Origin: an uncultured Verrucomicrobia subdivision 3 bacterium
GTDB taxonomy: Bacteria; Verrucomicrobiota; Verrucomicrobiia; Limisphaerales; UBA11358
Direction of reading: 5' to 3'
Length of the DNA stretch: 59,149 nt
NCBI GenBank assembly: GCA_903835255.1
Contig: CAILMI010000015.1
Coordinates: 1-59,149, forward strand
In this document: in pieces, positions 8,154 to 17,028 of the stretch
Layout of the letters: each line of letters begins with the position of its first letter
Position numbering within the stretch: position 1 is the first letter of the stretch
The notes under the pieces: model-generated
Seen by the model: the letters and a program-made list of their open reading frames with translations, nothing else
Database searches by the model: none
What the model was told of the DNA's origin: nothing
Program-made: the position numbers and the translations under genes

Positions 8154-9214
8154 AGATCCTCGTCATTTCTCTGGCCGGCATCGGCGACACGCTGATTGCC
8201 ACGCCGCTCCTGCATGAACTGCGTCTGAATTTTCCGGAGGCGGTTATTGACGTGTTAACGATGTGGCCTGGCTCGAAGGATTTGCTGGAGGGCAATCCGC
8301 ACATCAACCGCGTATTCCAGAAAAACCTGATCCGCTGCGGCAAATGGGAAGCGGTGCGCTTTCTGTGGTCCCTGCGCCGCCACGGCTATCAACTTTCCAT
8401 CTGCACCCATCCGCAAAGCCGCATCCATTACCGCGTGGCAGCCTGGCTCGCGGGCGCAGGCGTCCGCATCAGCCATGAATATGAATGTTTCCGCTGGCTC
8501 GACCGCCGGCTGGCCACCGTCACCCTGCCTCAGGATTACACCCGGCATTCGATTGAGAACAATTTGGATATATTGCCGCTGATCGGCGCGCGCCGGAAAC
8601 TGGCAGCGCATGAAATGGAATTGTTCCTGAAACCGGCGGAAGAGCGTTTTGCCGAAAACTTTCTGGCCCAACCGGCGTTGTCCGGAAAAAAAATTCTCGG
8701 CCTGCATGTGGGGTCGGGCGGCACGAAGAATCTCCCCCTGAAACGCTGGCCCCTGATGCATTATGCCGAGCTCGTGCGACGGTTGAATCAAGAGCGGCCG
8801 GACCTCCGCATGCTGCTTTTTGGCGGACCGGAGGAGGGCAAAGATCATGAGATCCTGCTGTCGCAGGCGAACCGGGAACGGACGCAGGAGGCCCGGACAA
8901 AAAACCTCCGGGAAACGGCGGCCCTGATTCAGCGCTGCAGCGCCTTCCTGAGCGTGGACACGGCACTGATGCACCTCGCCGCGGCGCTGAAAGTCCCGAA
9001 CCAAATCGTCATCGAGGCCCCCACCCTCAACGTCACCAACTGGCCTTATGGAAACCCCTTCACATTGGTTCGCAACCCGCGGGTGAATGGGCGCGGGCTG
9101 GATTTCTACCGCTATGACGGAGGCGATATCCGGGGCACCCGCGAGGAGTTGATTGCCTGCATGGCGTCGGTGCAGGTTGCCGATGTCTTCGCCGCCGTGA
9201 CGAAGTTGATTTGA
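8150..9214 (+). CDS. Glycosyltransferase family 9 (heptosyltransferase-like)
   Basis: Predicted to add an ADP-activated heptose to a lipid-A-core acceptor at the cytoplasmic face. The 354 residues show the GT9 pattern: N-terminal ILVISLAGIGDTLIATPLL, a central LGLHVGSGGTKNLPLKRWP donor-site region and SVDTALMHLAAALKVP near the C-terminus. The start is GTG, overlapping the adenylyltransferase stop. It converges on the transaldolase gene, leaving 68 bp between stops. The exact acceptor cannot be read from sequence. Confidence 0.85.
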   Translation: MKILVISLAGIGDTLIATPLLHELRLNFPEAVIDVLTMWPGSKDLLEGNPHINRVFQKNLIRCGKWEAVRFLWSLRRHGYQLSICTHPQSRIHYRVAAWLAGAGVRISHEYECFRWLDRRLATVTLPQDYTRHSIENNLDILPLIGARRKLAAHEMELFLKPAEERFAENFLAQPALSGKKILGLHVGSGGTKNLPLKRWPLMHYAELVRRLNQERPDLRMLLFGGPEEGKDHEILLSQANRERTQEARTKNLRETAALIQRCSAFLSVDTALMHLAAALKVPNQIVIEAPTLNVTNWPYGNPFTLVRNPRVNGRGLDFYRYDGGDIRGTREELIACMASVQVADVFAAVTKLI

Positions 9215-9282
9215 GCCGCAACAGGAGAGCCCGGGAAGCTTGTTTCAAAAACAGATGCGGGAAGCCCTGGCGGGCTCGGCGC

Positions 9283-10005
9283 CTACAGCGAAAAACCTGC
9301 CGCCCGGGCGTCCCCCGCAAACATCTTCACGGTATCCAGCGACAGTTCGGTCAAATCCATGCCCGCCATCTTGATCGCTTTGCCCAGAATATCATGCGGC
9401 ACGGTGACGATGTGAGATCCGCAGTCGTTGGCCTGGAAAATATTGAGCACTTCACGCACGCTCGCCCAAAGCAGTTCCGCCTGCGGCAGGTTTTTTAAAA
9501 TCATTTTGCTCTCGGTCATGATCCCGACCGGATCAACTCCCGTGTCGGCGATGCGTCCGGCAAAAACGGAAACGACCGCAGGGACTTTGGGATTCAATGC
9601 CGCCGTCACGCCTTCCACCTGTGCCAACGTGAGAATCGCGGTGATGTTCAGCTTCACGCCTTCGGCGGCGAGCTCTTTGATGAGCGGCAGCGCGGATTCC
9701 CCGCGCGAATTGGTGATGGGAATTTTGACGTAAACATTCTTCCCCCAGCCATTGATCTTCAATCCTTGGCGCTTCATTTCTGAAAATTCGTCCGAAAACA
9801 CTTCAAGCGACAGCGGCTTGACTGTGATGGTCTGGAGGATGTCGCGCGCGAACGCCTCGAAATCGGTCAGGCCCGCCTTGCGCATGAGCGTCGGATTGGT
9901 CGTAAGGCCCTGGATGAGCGGATTGGCGTTGAGTTCCAACATGCCTTTTTTATCCGCGCCATCGGCAAAAATTTTTACCGATAAATCTTTCAGTGTTCGC
10001 TTCAT
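9283..10005 (-). CDS. Transaldolase / fructose-6-phosphate aldolase family protein
   Basis: Class I aldolase of the small transaldolase subgroup, 240 residues. The Schiff-base lysine is expected in NVYVKIPIT, and TTNPTLMRKAG and LNITAILTLAQ are family motifs. True transaldolases interconvert sedoheptulose 7-phosphate and fructose 6-phosphate. The gene is the last of the leftward heptose operon, 4 bp after gmhB, so it may supply sedoheptulose 7-phosphate to the GmhA-like isomerase (inference). An FSA-type activity cannot be excluded from sequence alone. Confidence 0.85.
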   Translation of the reverse strand: MKRTLKDLSVKIFADGADKKGMLELNANPLIQGLTTNPTLMRKAGLTDFEAFARDILQTITVKPLSLEVFSDEFSEMKRQGLKINGWGKNVYVKIPITNSRGESALPLIKELAAEGVKLNITAILTLAQVEGVTAALNPKVPAVVSVFAGRIADTGVDPVGIMTESKMILKNLPQAELLWASVREVLNIFQANDCGSHIVTVPHDILGKAIKMAGMDLTELSLDTVKMFAGDARAAGFSL

Positions 10006-10009
10006 AAAT

Positions 10010-10549
10010 TTACTTTTTTATTTGTGACAAAATAATGTCCGCGGCCTCGGTCAAATAGCGAGCCGTAAAATCAGGCTTCTGCTTGAGCTTCTCGTCATAA
10101 TTGCCTTCGATGAAAACCGTCCGGCAGCCCGCCGCGTGTCCACAGTCCACATCGCGCCAACGATCGCCGACCATCCAGCTTTGCGCAAGATCAATGCCCA
10201 GCGCCTTCGCCGCGTTGAGCAACATCCCCGGCTTGGGCTTGCGACAATCGCAATCCGACGCGCCGCGGCCGGGATGATAACAAACCTCGATGCGATCCAG
10301 CTCGACGACTTTTGACACTTCGGCATTCATCGCTTCCACCAGTTCGCGCGGGACAATGCCGCGGCCCACATCGGGTTGGTTGGTGGTGAGAACGAGCAAA
10401 AACCCAGCAGCTTTCAATTTCGCACACGCTTCGGGAACGCCGGGGATAATTTCAAAATCCTCCATGCTCATCGGCGGAAACGGCAAGCCGTCGCGCGTGA
10501 TAGAACGATTGACAACTCCGTCGCGGTCGAGAAATACAGCGCGCTTCAT
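10010..10549 (-). CDS. gmhB: D-glycero-D-manno-heptose 1,7-bisphosphate 7-phosphatase
   Basis: HAD-superfamily phosphatase that removes the 7-phosphate of heptose 1,7-bisphosphate. The 179-residue length is typical of GmhB. Seen are the nucleophile motif FLDRDGVVN, TTNQ, the zinc-binding CYHP...CDC cluster peculiar to GmhB, KPKPGM and the metal motif GDRWRDVD. It is located 31 bp after the gmhA-like gene and 4 bp before the transaldolase. The alpha- or beta-anomer preference, which decides between the GDP and ADP pathways, cannot be judged here. Confidence 0.9.
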   Translation of the reverse strand: MKRAVFLDRDGVVNRSITRDGLPFPPMSMEDFEIIPGVPEACAKLKAAGFLLVLTTNQPDVGRGIVPRELVEAMNAEVSKVVELDRIEVCYHPGRGASDCDCRKPKPGMLLNAAKALGIDLAQSWMVGDRWRDVDCGHAAGCRTVFIEGNYDEKLKQKPDFTARYLTEAADIILSQIKK

Positions 10550-10580
10550 TCAGCTTTCAATGGTGGCCGCCCGCAATAAC

Positions 10581-11177
10581 TCACTTGGTGGATTCCCACT
10601 TCGTCTGCGCAACTTTGAGTTTCGGATGCGAAACGAGCAGATGCCAGATGACGCCCTGAAACGCCTCGCTGTGCGGTGTGATGTGCGCGGGATTGACCGT
10701 CGGCACGATGACGCACGCGGCCGCCTGCTGGGCGGTATAGCCGCCGTCGCGGCCGACAATGCCGACGACGGATGCGCCAACTGATTTGGCGACTTGAATC
10801 GCGCTGACGAGATTCGGGCTGACGTTCTTTTCCAGATTGCCGCCGCCGACAGAGAAAATCAGCAAGCCGTCCTTCGCGTTGATGCGGCTGCCTTTGAGCC
10901 ATTCTGAGAAAACCGTCGCCCAGCCTTCGTCATTGGTGCGCGCGGTAAGCTCCGACACATTGTCCGTGGGCGCGTAGGCCTCGAAGCCGCAGATCTTGCG
11001 AAAGTCATTGACGGCATGGCCGGCATTGCCCGCGCTGCCGCCGACGCCGAGAATGAAAAGGCGCCCGCCGCGTTCACGGATGGCGGCCAGCGCGTCCGCG
11101 CATTTTTCGATTGCCTGCACATCGAGCTGCGCGACCACCTGCTGGACTTCGGCTAAAAATTGTTGGGTGAAGTTCAT
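10581..11177 (-). CDS. gmhA: SIS-domain sedoheptulose 7-phosphate isomerase (GmhA-like)
   Basis: Predicted to convert sedoheptulose 7-phosphate to D-glycero-D-manno-heptose 7-phosphate. A single SIS domain spans the 198 residues. Phosphosugar-binding stretches are FILGVGGSAGNAGHAVNDF and IFSVGGGNLEKNVSP; TPHSEAFQGVIWHLLV lies near the C-terminus. Overlaps the upstream nucleotidyltransferase by 4 bp (ATGA). Family and context agree well with GmhA. Confidence 0.85.
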   Translation of the reverse strand: MNFTQQFLAEVQQVVAQLDVQAIEKCADALAAIRERGGRLFILGVGGSAGNAGHAVNDFRKICGFEAYAPTDNVSELTARTNDEGWATVFSEWLKGSRINAKDGLLIFSVGGGNLEKNVSPNLVSAIQVAKSVGASVVGIVGRDGGYTAQQAAACVIVPTVNPAHITPHSEAFQGVIWHLLVSHPKLKVAQTKWESTK

Positions 11178-11890
11178 TGTTTTTTTGATTGTAGCAATGA
11201 TTCCAATTCTGCCAAGCCTTCTGGCGAGCCCATTTCGTAGAAGCGCTCCCGCACCTCATAGCCGGCCAGCTGTTTTTCACGGACCAGCTGGCTCATGACT
11301 TCCGCCAGATCAAACGCCTGATCGGCCCCGTACGCAGCGAACACCCCTGCCCGGAACAGGCTTAAGCCATAATCAATATGACGCATCTCCGGCAGACGGA
11401 CTTTCTTGTCGTAAATTTTGATCTCATTTTCGGCGAAGACCACGTTGCTCGTGTCATAAAGACCCTCGTTGCGATAGACCGTCATCAGGCCGGGCTTGCC
11501 GCTGCGATGAAAAAATTCCGCGACGGGCTCGTATTGAATAGGCAGATACGAATCGCCGTAGAGCACGAAAAACTCCGGACCCAGCAATGGCAGGGCGCGC
11601 TTGAGGGCGCCGCCGGTGCCGAGCAATTTTTCGCCGTCGAAGGAATACTCCAGCTTAATGCCGCAGGCCTCGCCGCCGAATTCGCGCTGGATCATCTCCC
11701 CAAGATGGCCGATACAGAGGACGCAGCGACGGACTCCCTGCGCGTGGAGCATCTCGAGTTGATGCGAGAGAATCGGCCGCCCCGCGACGGGCACGAGCGA
11801 TTTTGGAATTTTTTCTGTAAGGGGACGCAGGCGCGTGGCGAGCCCACCGGCGAGAAGGGCCACGGGAATATCTGCAAGGTTCCGGCTCAT
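11174..11890 (-). CDS. hddC: Sugar-phosphate nucleotidyltransferase (HddC-like heptose-1-P guanylyltransferase)
   Basis: A 238-residue nucleotidyltransferase with the signature ALLAGGLATRLRPLTEKIPK, then GTGGALKRALPLLG and FFVLYGDSYL. The position between the HddA-like kinase and the GmhA-like isomerase, with 4-bp overlaps on both sides, points to activation of heptose 1-phosphate with a nucleotide (GTP in HddC). Nucleotide specificity cannot be read with certainty; hexose-1-phosphate substrates are possible. Confidence 0.75.
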   Translation of the reverse strand: MSRNLADIPVALLAGGLATRLRPLTEKIPKSLVPVAGRPILSHQLEMLHAQGVRRCVLCIGHLGEMIQREFGGEACGIKLEYSFDGEKLLGTGGALKRALPLLGPEFFVLYGDSYLPIQYEPVAEFFHRSGKPGLMTVYRNEGLYDTSNVVFAENEIKIYDKKVRLPEMRHIDYGLSLFRAGVFAAYGADQAFDLAEVMSQLVREKQLAGYEVRERFYEMGSPEGLAELESLLQSKKQ

Positions 11891-12867
11891 GAGATTACGA
11901 GCTTGGTCCCTTCAAAATCGAAGCGGAAGCGCACCTCCTTCAAGCCCGCCGTGCGCATGGCGTGGCGCAACCGGGCCTTGTCCTCCGCGTAAAACATCAG
12001 GAATCCGCCCCCGCCCGCGCCGATGAGCTTACCGCCGAGCGCTCCGCTGGCCAGCGCGAGGTCATACCACTCGTTGATCTTGGGATTGCTCATGCCGCCG
12101 CTGCGCTGTTTTTTGCGCTGCCAGTGCACATCCATCAGCCGCGCGAACTCTTGCAGATTGTCGCTTTCGAGCGCCGCCTGGCTTTGGAGCCCCAGGTCTT
12201 TGACAAAATGGAGGTTTTCGATCATGGCTCGGTCATCCGATTTCGACTTCTGATCCTGCTCCTTCAAAATTGCCGAGGCGCTGCGCGAGTAACCGGTGAA
12301 AAAGAGCAGCAGATTGTCCTCCAGATTGTCGCGCGTCTCCTCGGAAACTTTCAGAGGCCACGCCTCCACCCTGCCGTCGGGCAGAAAATTGAAGCAGGTC
12401 AACCCGCCGTAGGCCGCAATGTATTGGTCCTGCTTCCCTATCGGCTCCCGCAACCGGTTTAACTCGATGTCGCAGGCCTGGGCCGCCAGTTCCGCGGGGT
12501 GAACCAGGTTTCTCTTGTGCGCATGCAGCGCTTTCAGCAGGGCCGTCGTGAAACTGCCGGACGAGCCGAGGCCCGTGCCGGAGGGGATGTCCGCCATCGA
12601 GGTCAACTCAAGCGAACGCCCATCGAGTCCGGCCAATGCAAACGCCTCGCGGAAGATCGGGTGCTTCAACTGGGCCGCTTCCGGCACGCGCTCAAGCTCG
12701 GAATACTTCACGATCAGGTCCTGCACAAAGGTTTCGTGCAGGGTGATATAAACATAGCGGTCAATCGCGGCCGCGATGAGGAACCCCCCGAATTTCTCAT
12801 AATACGACGGCAAATCGGTGCCGCCGCCACCGAGGCTGATGCGCAAAGGGGACCGGGCAATAATCAT
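11887..12867 (-). CDS. hddA: GHMP-family heptose 7-phosphate kinase (HddA-like)
   Basis: A GHMP small-molecule kinase of 326 residues. The N-terminus is ARSPLRISLGGGGTDLPSYY, the ATP loop is SGTGLGSSGSFTTALLKAL and the C-terminal glycine-rich motif is LIGAGGGGFLMFYA. This arrangement is typical of D-glycero-alpha-D-manno-heptose-7-phosphate kinase, which makes the 1,7-bisphosphate in the GDP-heptose route. It overlaps genes on both sides by 4 bp. Family assignment is strong; substrate is inferred from neighbours gmhA and gmhB. Confidence 0.85.
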   Translation of the reverse strand: MIIARSPLRISLGGGGTDLPSYYEKFGGFLIAAAIDRYVYITLHETFVQDLIVKYSELERVPEAAQLKHPIFREAFALAGLDGRSLELTSMADIPSGTGLGSSGSFTTALLKALHAHKRNLVHPAELAAQACDIELNRLREPIGKQDQYIAAYGGLTCFNFLPDGRVEAWPLKVSEETRDNLEDNLLLFFTGYSRSASAILKEQDQKSKSDDRAMIENLHFVKDLGLQSQAALESDNLQEFARLMDVHWQRKKQRSGGMSNPKINEWYDLALASGALGGKLIGAGGGGFLMFYAEDKARLRHAMRTAGLKEVRFRFDFEGTKLVIS

Positions 12868-13844
12868 AAATTATTTTGGTAAATTTTTTCCACCACCCTC
12901 AAGGCCGCCGTCGCCTCCCTTAACCCGGGAACCGGACAGCGTTTCAGGCGGATATCCTCAAAAAACTCCGCCATCTCAATTTTCCAGGACTCATCGCCGC
13001 GCGGAAACTCCCAGATGGTCGTCTCCGGCGGACCCATCTGGGGCAGCATTTTATAATAGGTCAGCCGCTCAAGACCATAGCTGCCGCCAAGCCCTTCCCA
13101 GTGCAGCTTGGCATCGCGGCCGTAGATCTCAAGGCTGAACAGATTCTTCCATTCGCTGCAGCTGGCATGCAGCCAAGCGGTGTTGCCGGCGGCATTCCGC
13201 AAACTGAGAAACGCGTTATCTTCCACCGGCATGTTCCAATAATACCTCGTCGCATGCCCCTCCACCGTCGTGAATTCACCGAGAAAAATCCCGGCAAGGT
13301 CAATCAGGTGGACGCCCTGGTCAATCAACTCCCCACCGCCCGAAAGCTCCGGATTCCCCCGCCATTCTTTCTCGTAACCGGGACGGCCGCCCTGGCCGTA
13401 GCGCCCCCGCACGAACATCATCGGGCCCAGCGCCCCGCCCCGAAAAAGCTCGAGCGCTTTCAGACACGCCGGATGATAGCGGTGGTTGTAGCCGATGCGG
13501 ACCAGCGCGCCGGATTTGACGGCGGCGGCGTGGAGGGCTTCCAGTTCAGCGACGCGGATGCCACCGGGCTTTTCGATGAGAACATGCTTTCCCCTCTTCA
13601 CCGCTGCCAGGGCAATGGGCGCCAGGGTGGCATTGAGAGTCGCAACCATCACCATATCCACATGAGGCAGACTGACGGCCTGTTCAAAGGAATCCGTGGC
13701 GACACAGCCGGGGTTCTGCGCTGCGATTTTCCGGGCGCGGTCCAGTTGGGTGTCACAGGCAACCGTGACGCTGCCGGGCGGCAGCAGATTCAGCCGCTTC
13801 TGGCCAATCAGGCCGCAGCCGATGAGGGCAATGCGCAAATTCAT
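12864..13844 (-). CDS. Gfo/Idh/MocA-family oxidoreductase
   Basis: NAD(P)-dependent sugar oxidoreductase, 326 residues. The Rossmann motif ALIGCGLIGQKRL is at the N-terminus, VLIEKPGG provides the conserved EKP lysine and GGGELIDQGVHLIDLAGIF is the substrate-side signature. A much longer frame (to 14159) only reads through the upstream gene; the ATG at 13844 begins one base after the SDR stop (TGATATG). In this operon it probably oxidises or reduces a nucleotide-linked or free sugar, but the substrate is unknown. Confidence 0.85.
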   Translation of the reverse strand: MNLRIALIGCGLIGQKRLNLLPPGSVTVACDTQLDRARKIAAQNPGCVATDSFEQAVSLPHVDMVMVATLNATLAPIALAAVKRGKHVLIEKPGGIRVAELEALHAAAVKSGALVRIGYNHRYHPACLKALELFRGGALGPMMFVRGRYGQGGRPGYEKEWRGNPELSGGGELIDQGVHLIDLAGIFLGEFTTVEGHATRYYWNMPVEDNAFLSLRNAAGNTAWLHASCSEWKNLFSLEIYGRDAKLHWEGLGGSYGLERLTYYKMLPQMGPPETTIWEFPRGDESWKIEMAEFFEDIRLKRCPVPGLREATAALRVVEKIYQNNL

Positions 13845-13845
13845 A

Positions 13846-14706
13846 TCAATTCCATTTTTTGCCGCGGTCTTCCGGAACAATCCGGCGGAGACAATAGATG
13901 TCCGACCGGGCCAGCTCGTCGCGGTGCTTCTGCAAATCGTTCCAGGGATCCCATTGGGCACTGATGAGTTTGCCGGTGATGCCATCGCTTTCCGCGCTGG
14001 CGAGACACACCGCCAGATCCGCCCCCAGCTCCAACGGCACCGCCCCTTTTTCTTTCCACCCTTTGTTCTTCTCGAAAAATGCAGCGCCCACTTTTTCGGG
14101 GCCCGCCAGCAGCACCTCATCGACCAACCGGGTCGCCAGCGCGCCGGGCGCAATGGCATTCACGTCCACGTGAAACTCCCTCAATTCCTCCGCAAGCGTT
14201 TCCATCAGGCGCACGACCGCGGCTTTCGAGGCGGCGTAGGCGCTGATGTTGGGCAGCGGATTGGTCGCGCCCCCCCCGCTCAGCACGATGATCTTGCCGC
14301 GTCCAACTTTCTTAAAATGCGGAATCACCGCGCGGCACGGCAGGAGCACCCCAAACAGATTGATGTCCAGCGCCCGCCGCCAGTCGTCCAGTGAGACGGA
14401 TTCCGTCGGACCCATCGGGCCATAGACGCCCGCGTTCAGGACCAGCGCTTCGAGCGAACCGAGCTCTCTCAGCGCGAAGACGATGAGCTCGCTGACCTGC
14501 GATTCATTGGAGACGTCACAGATCCGGGCGGAAATTTTTCGCTCAGGGAACTTTGCGGCGAGCGCATCGCGGGCGGAGGTTAAATCCTTCCCGCTGCGGG
14601 CGCAGAGCACGACGTTTGCACCTTCGCGCAGGAAATGTTCCGCAATGGTTTTGCCGAGTCCCTGGCTGCCGCCAGTGACGAGCGCGTTAAGATCCTTGAG
14701 TTTCAT
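13846..14706 (-). CDS. Short-chain dehydrogenase/reductase
   Basis: Classical SDR of 286 residues. Cofactor loop ALVTGGSQGLGKTIAEHF is near the N-terminus, the active-site serine is in IIVLSGGGATN and the catalytic pair is in SAYAASKAAVV. The start at 14706 follows the upstream stop by one base (TGATATG), the same junction as at the next gene. The C-terminal 50 residues are less typical of the family. Substrate unknown; the setting suggests a sugar or nucleotide-sugar carbonyl. Confidence 0.85.
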   Translation of the reverse strand: MKLKDLNALVTGGSQGLGKTIAEHFLREGANVVLCARSGKDLTSARDALAAKFPERKISARICDVSNESQVSELIVFALRELGSLEALVLNAGVYGPMGPTESVSLDDWRRALDINLFGVLLPCRAVIPHFKKVGRGKIIVLSGGGATNPLPNISAYAASKAAVVRLMETLAEELREFHVDVNAIAPGALATRLVDEVLLAGPEKVGAAFFEKNKGWKEKGAVPLELGADLAVCLASAESDGITGKLISAQWDPWNDLQKHRDELARSDIYCLRRIVPEDRGKKWN

Positions 14707-14707
14707 A

Positions 14708-15976
14708 TCAGGCACAGCCGACGGAAAGATGCTCCACCCCGGGAATGGTTTTCAATTCCTTTTCCAGAAAACGATTGGCATCCACAAAGACCGGCCGGCG
14801 CATCAGGGGAATAATTTTTTCCCAGTCCGCCCGCCGAAACTGAGGCCATTCGGTGCACACCACCACAGCCTCCGCGCCAGCCAGCGCATCAGAAACATCG
14901 GCTGCCAGCGCGGCGGAGCCGAGTTCGGGAGGGAGCTGGCTCACCGCCGGGTCAAAGGCGGATACCGTGACGCCGGCGGCGAGCAGTTGCTGGCAAAGTT
15001 CAATCGCAGCGCTCCGGCGGAGCGTGTCGGTGTCCGGCGTGTAAGTCAGACCGAGCACGGAAATCTTTTTGCCGCGCAAATCGCCCAACCGCGATTGCAG
15101 CCGGCGGAAGGCCCAGCCGCGGTGCAGGTCGTTGCTCTGCTTGATGGCCGGGATGACACAGACCGTCTCGCCTTTGAGTTTAGCGAGTTTGGAAAGCGTC
15201 ACCACGTCCCGGGCCAGCGTGCCTCCGGCGAACGCTCCCCCCGGCCCGAGATAGGCCTTGGGACCAATCCGCGCCTCACTCTTGAGACCCATCGAAACCT
15301 CCTTGGCATCCGCGCCCACGTGTTCGCAGAGGCGCGCGATTTCGTTGATGAAGGCGACGGAGAGGGCGAGGAACGAATTCAGCGCGTGTTTCACCATCTC
15401 CGCCGATTCAGTGCGCATGAAAATAATCTGGGCGGCGAACGGCTTGAAGAGCTGCTCGAGCAAGGGCTTTTTCGCGTCGGTGCGGATGCCGACGATGGCG
15501 CGCTCGGCTTTTTCGAAAGAGCCAATTGCCCTGCCCAGCCGGAGATTCTCCGGCGAGCTGGCAAAATGGAATTGCGGATATTCCTTTTCCAACCCGGCAC
15601 ACGTGCCGACCGGCAGCTGGGCAGAAACCAAAACCAACGTTCCCTTCGGCAGATGAGGCAGGGTTTTGCGCAGGGGAGTGAGCACTGATTCCACGTCCGA
15701 CTCGTCACTATCATTGACCGGCGTGTCGTAAGCGAGCCAGAGCACATCCGCATTGGCGCAGGCGATTTTGGGATCCGTGGTGAAGGAAAGTTTTTTGGAG
15801 GCGAGGCCGGAGGCGATGAGTTCGTTCAGTCCGGGTTCGAGCAGAGGCGCCTGACCGGCATTGAGTTGGGAAACCGTCGCGGCGTCAAAATCCAGCCCCA
15901 CCACTTCAAAATGTTTCGCGCAGCAGGCCGCCGTGACGCTGCCGAGATGCCAGAGGCCTAGGACCGTGACGTTCAT
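14708..15976 (-). CDS. UDP-glucose/GDP-mannose dehydrogenase family protein lacking the catalytic cysteine
   Basis: A 422-residue homologue of UDP-sugar 6-dehydrogenases. It has an N-terminal NAD fold (MNVTVLGLWHLGSVTAACCA), a central domain with conserved ESAEMVKHALNSFLA and a C-terminal UDP-binding domain (GKKISVLGLTYTPDTDTLR). Where active enzymes carry GFGGSCFPKD, this protein has AFAGGTLARD at 248-257, so Thr253 replaces the nucleophilic cysteine needed for the second oxidation step. It may stop at the aldehyde or do different chemistry. The ATG overlaps the epimerase stop (ATGA); a longer frame from 16015 overlaps the epimerase and is rejected. Confidence 0.82.
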   Translation of the reverse strand: MNVTVLGLWHLGSVTAACCAKHFEVVGLDFDAATVSQLNAGQAPLLEPGLNELIASGLASKKLSFTTDPKIACANADVLWLAYDTPVNDSDESDVESVLTPLRKTLPHLPKGTLVLVSAQLPVGTCAGLEKEYPQFHFASSPENLRLGRAIGSFEKAERAIVGIRTDAKKPLLEQLFKPFAAQIIFMRTESAEMVKHALNSFLALSVAFINEIARLCEHVGADAKEVSMGLKSEARIGPKAYLGPGGAFAGGTLARDVVTLSKLAKLKGETVCVIPAIKQSNDLHRGWAFRRLQSRLGDLRGKKISVLGLTYTPDTDTLRRSAAIELCQQLLAAGVTVSAFDPAVSQLPPELGSAALAADVSDALAGAEAVVVCTEWPQFRRADWEKIIPLMRRPVFVDANRFLEKELKTIPGVEHLSVGCA

Positions 15977-16947
15977 GGACGCTTTTCGTAGACCCACTGG
16001 TTCTGCTGGAGCCATTGCAGTGTGCGGCCGATGCCCTGCTCGATGGTCAGTGAGGTTTTCCAGCCGGTGGCCTGGATTTTTTGCGTGTCGAGGAAGATGA
16101 ACGGATTGTCGCCGACCCAGCCGCGCGCGCCGCCGGTGTATTCCAGCTGCGGGTTCAAGCCGAGCGCGCCGCAGATGTGGCCGACGGAGTCGTTGACCTG
16201 CACGTATTCCGGCGTGCCGAGATTATAGATTTCAACGCCATGTTTGGCACGCTGCGCCGTGCCCTGACCGATAACCTGGAGCATGGCATTCACGCAATCC
16301 TGGACGTAGAGATAACTTTTCCGCTGTTTGCCGTCGCCAAGGATTTTCAGGCGGCCGGGATGTTCGAGCAGCTGTTGGTAAAAATCAAAAATATGCCCGT
16401 GCGTGTAGCGCTCGCCCAGAATAGAGACAAAACGGAAAATGTAGCCCTCAAACTTGAATCCCTCGCAGTAGGAGGAAATCATGCCCTCTCCGGAAACTTT
16501 GGACGCCGCATAGAGCGAGGTCTGCACCGGAAACGGCGCGTCCTCCGGCGTGGGAATCACGGCCGCTTCCCCATAGACGCTGCCGGTGGAGCTGAAGGCG
16601 ATGCGGCGGACGCCGTTGGTGCGCATGGCCTCGAGCACATTGAAGGTGGCGACGGTGTTTTGCTGCAAATCTTTCGAGGGATGCTCGAGCCCGAAGCGGA
16701 CATCCGCATTGGCAGCGAGATGAAAAACCGTGTCGCAACCCGCCATCGCGCGGGTCAGCGCCGGCAAGTCCAGATTATCCCCTTCCGCCAGCTTGAAATT
16801 CTTGTTCCGCAACGCACCGTCGAGAAACCGTCTCTGCCCGGTGGAAAAATTGTCCCAGCCGACCACGGTTTTTCCGTCCGCCAGCAATCGGTCCACGAGG
16901 GTGCTGCCGATAAAACCAGCGGCGCCGGTGACAAAAATAGCCTTCAT
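15973..16947 (-). CDS. NAD-dependent epimerase/dehydratase (UDP-glucose 4-epimerase-like)
   Basis: Extended SDR of 324 residues acting on a nucleotide sugar. The cofactor motif is FVTGAAGFIGSTLVDRLL, the serine lies in FSSTGSVYGEA and the catalytic Tyr/Lys in SLYAASKVSGEGM. It is the first gene of the leftward nine-gene operon that runs to 9283. The 80 bp upstream of it should hold the operon promoter, though no strong consensus is visible. Substrate probably a UDP-hexose or UDP-uronate (inference). Confidence 0.87.
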   Translation of the reverse strand: MKAIFVTGAAGFIGSTLVDRLLADGKTVVGWDNFSTGQRRFLDGALRNKNFKLAEGDNLDLPALTRAMAGCDTVFHLAANADVRFGLEHPSKDLQQNTVATFNVLEAMRTNGVRRIAFSSTGSVYGEAAVIPTPEDAPFPVQTSLYAASKVSGEGMISSYCEGFKFEGYIFRFVSILGERYTHGHIFDFYQQLLEHPGRLKILGDGKQRKSYLYVQDCVNAMLQVIGQGTAQRAKHGVEIYNLGTPEYVQVNDSVGHICGALGLNPQLEYTGGARGWVGDNPFIFLDTQKIQATGWKTSLTIEQGIGRTLQWLQQNQWVYEKRP

Positions 16948-17028
16948 TTAATACCCCAAGTTTAGCGAACTCCCGGCCCCCAGCGCCAGCAATTCCGGAA
17001 TAACAAAAACCACATTCCCTCATTCCCA

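Noticed and set aside
12864-14159. 431-codon version of the Gfo/Idh gene
   Set aside because: The first 105 codons overlap the SDR gene out of frame and have no similarity to the family; the ATG at 13844 follows the SDR stop by one base.
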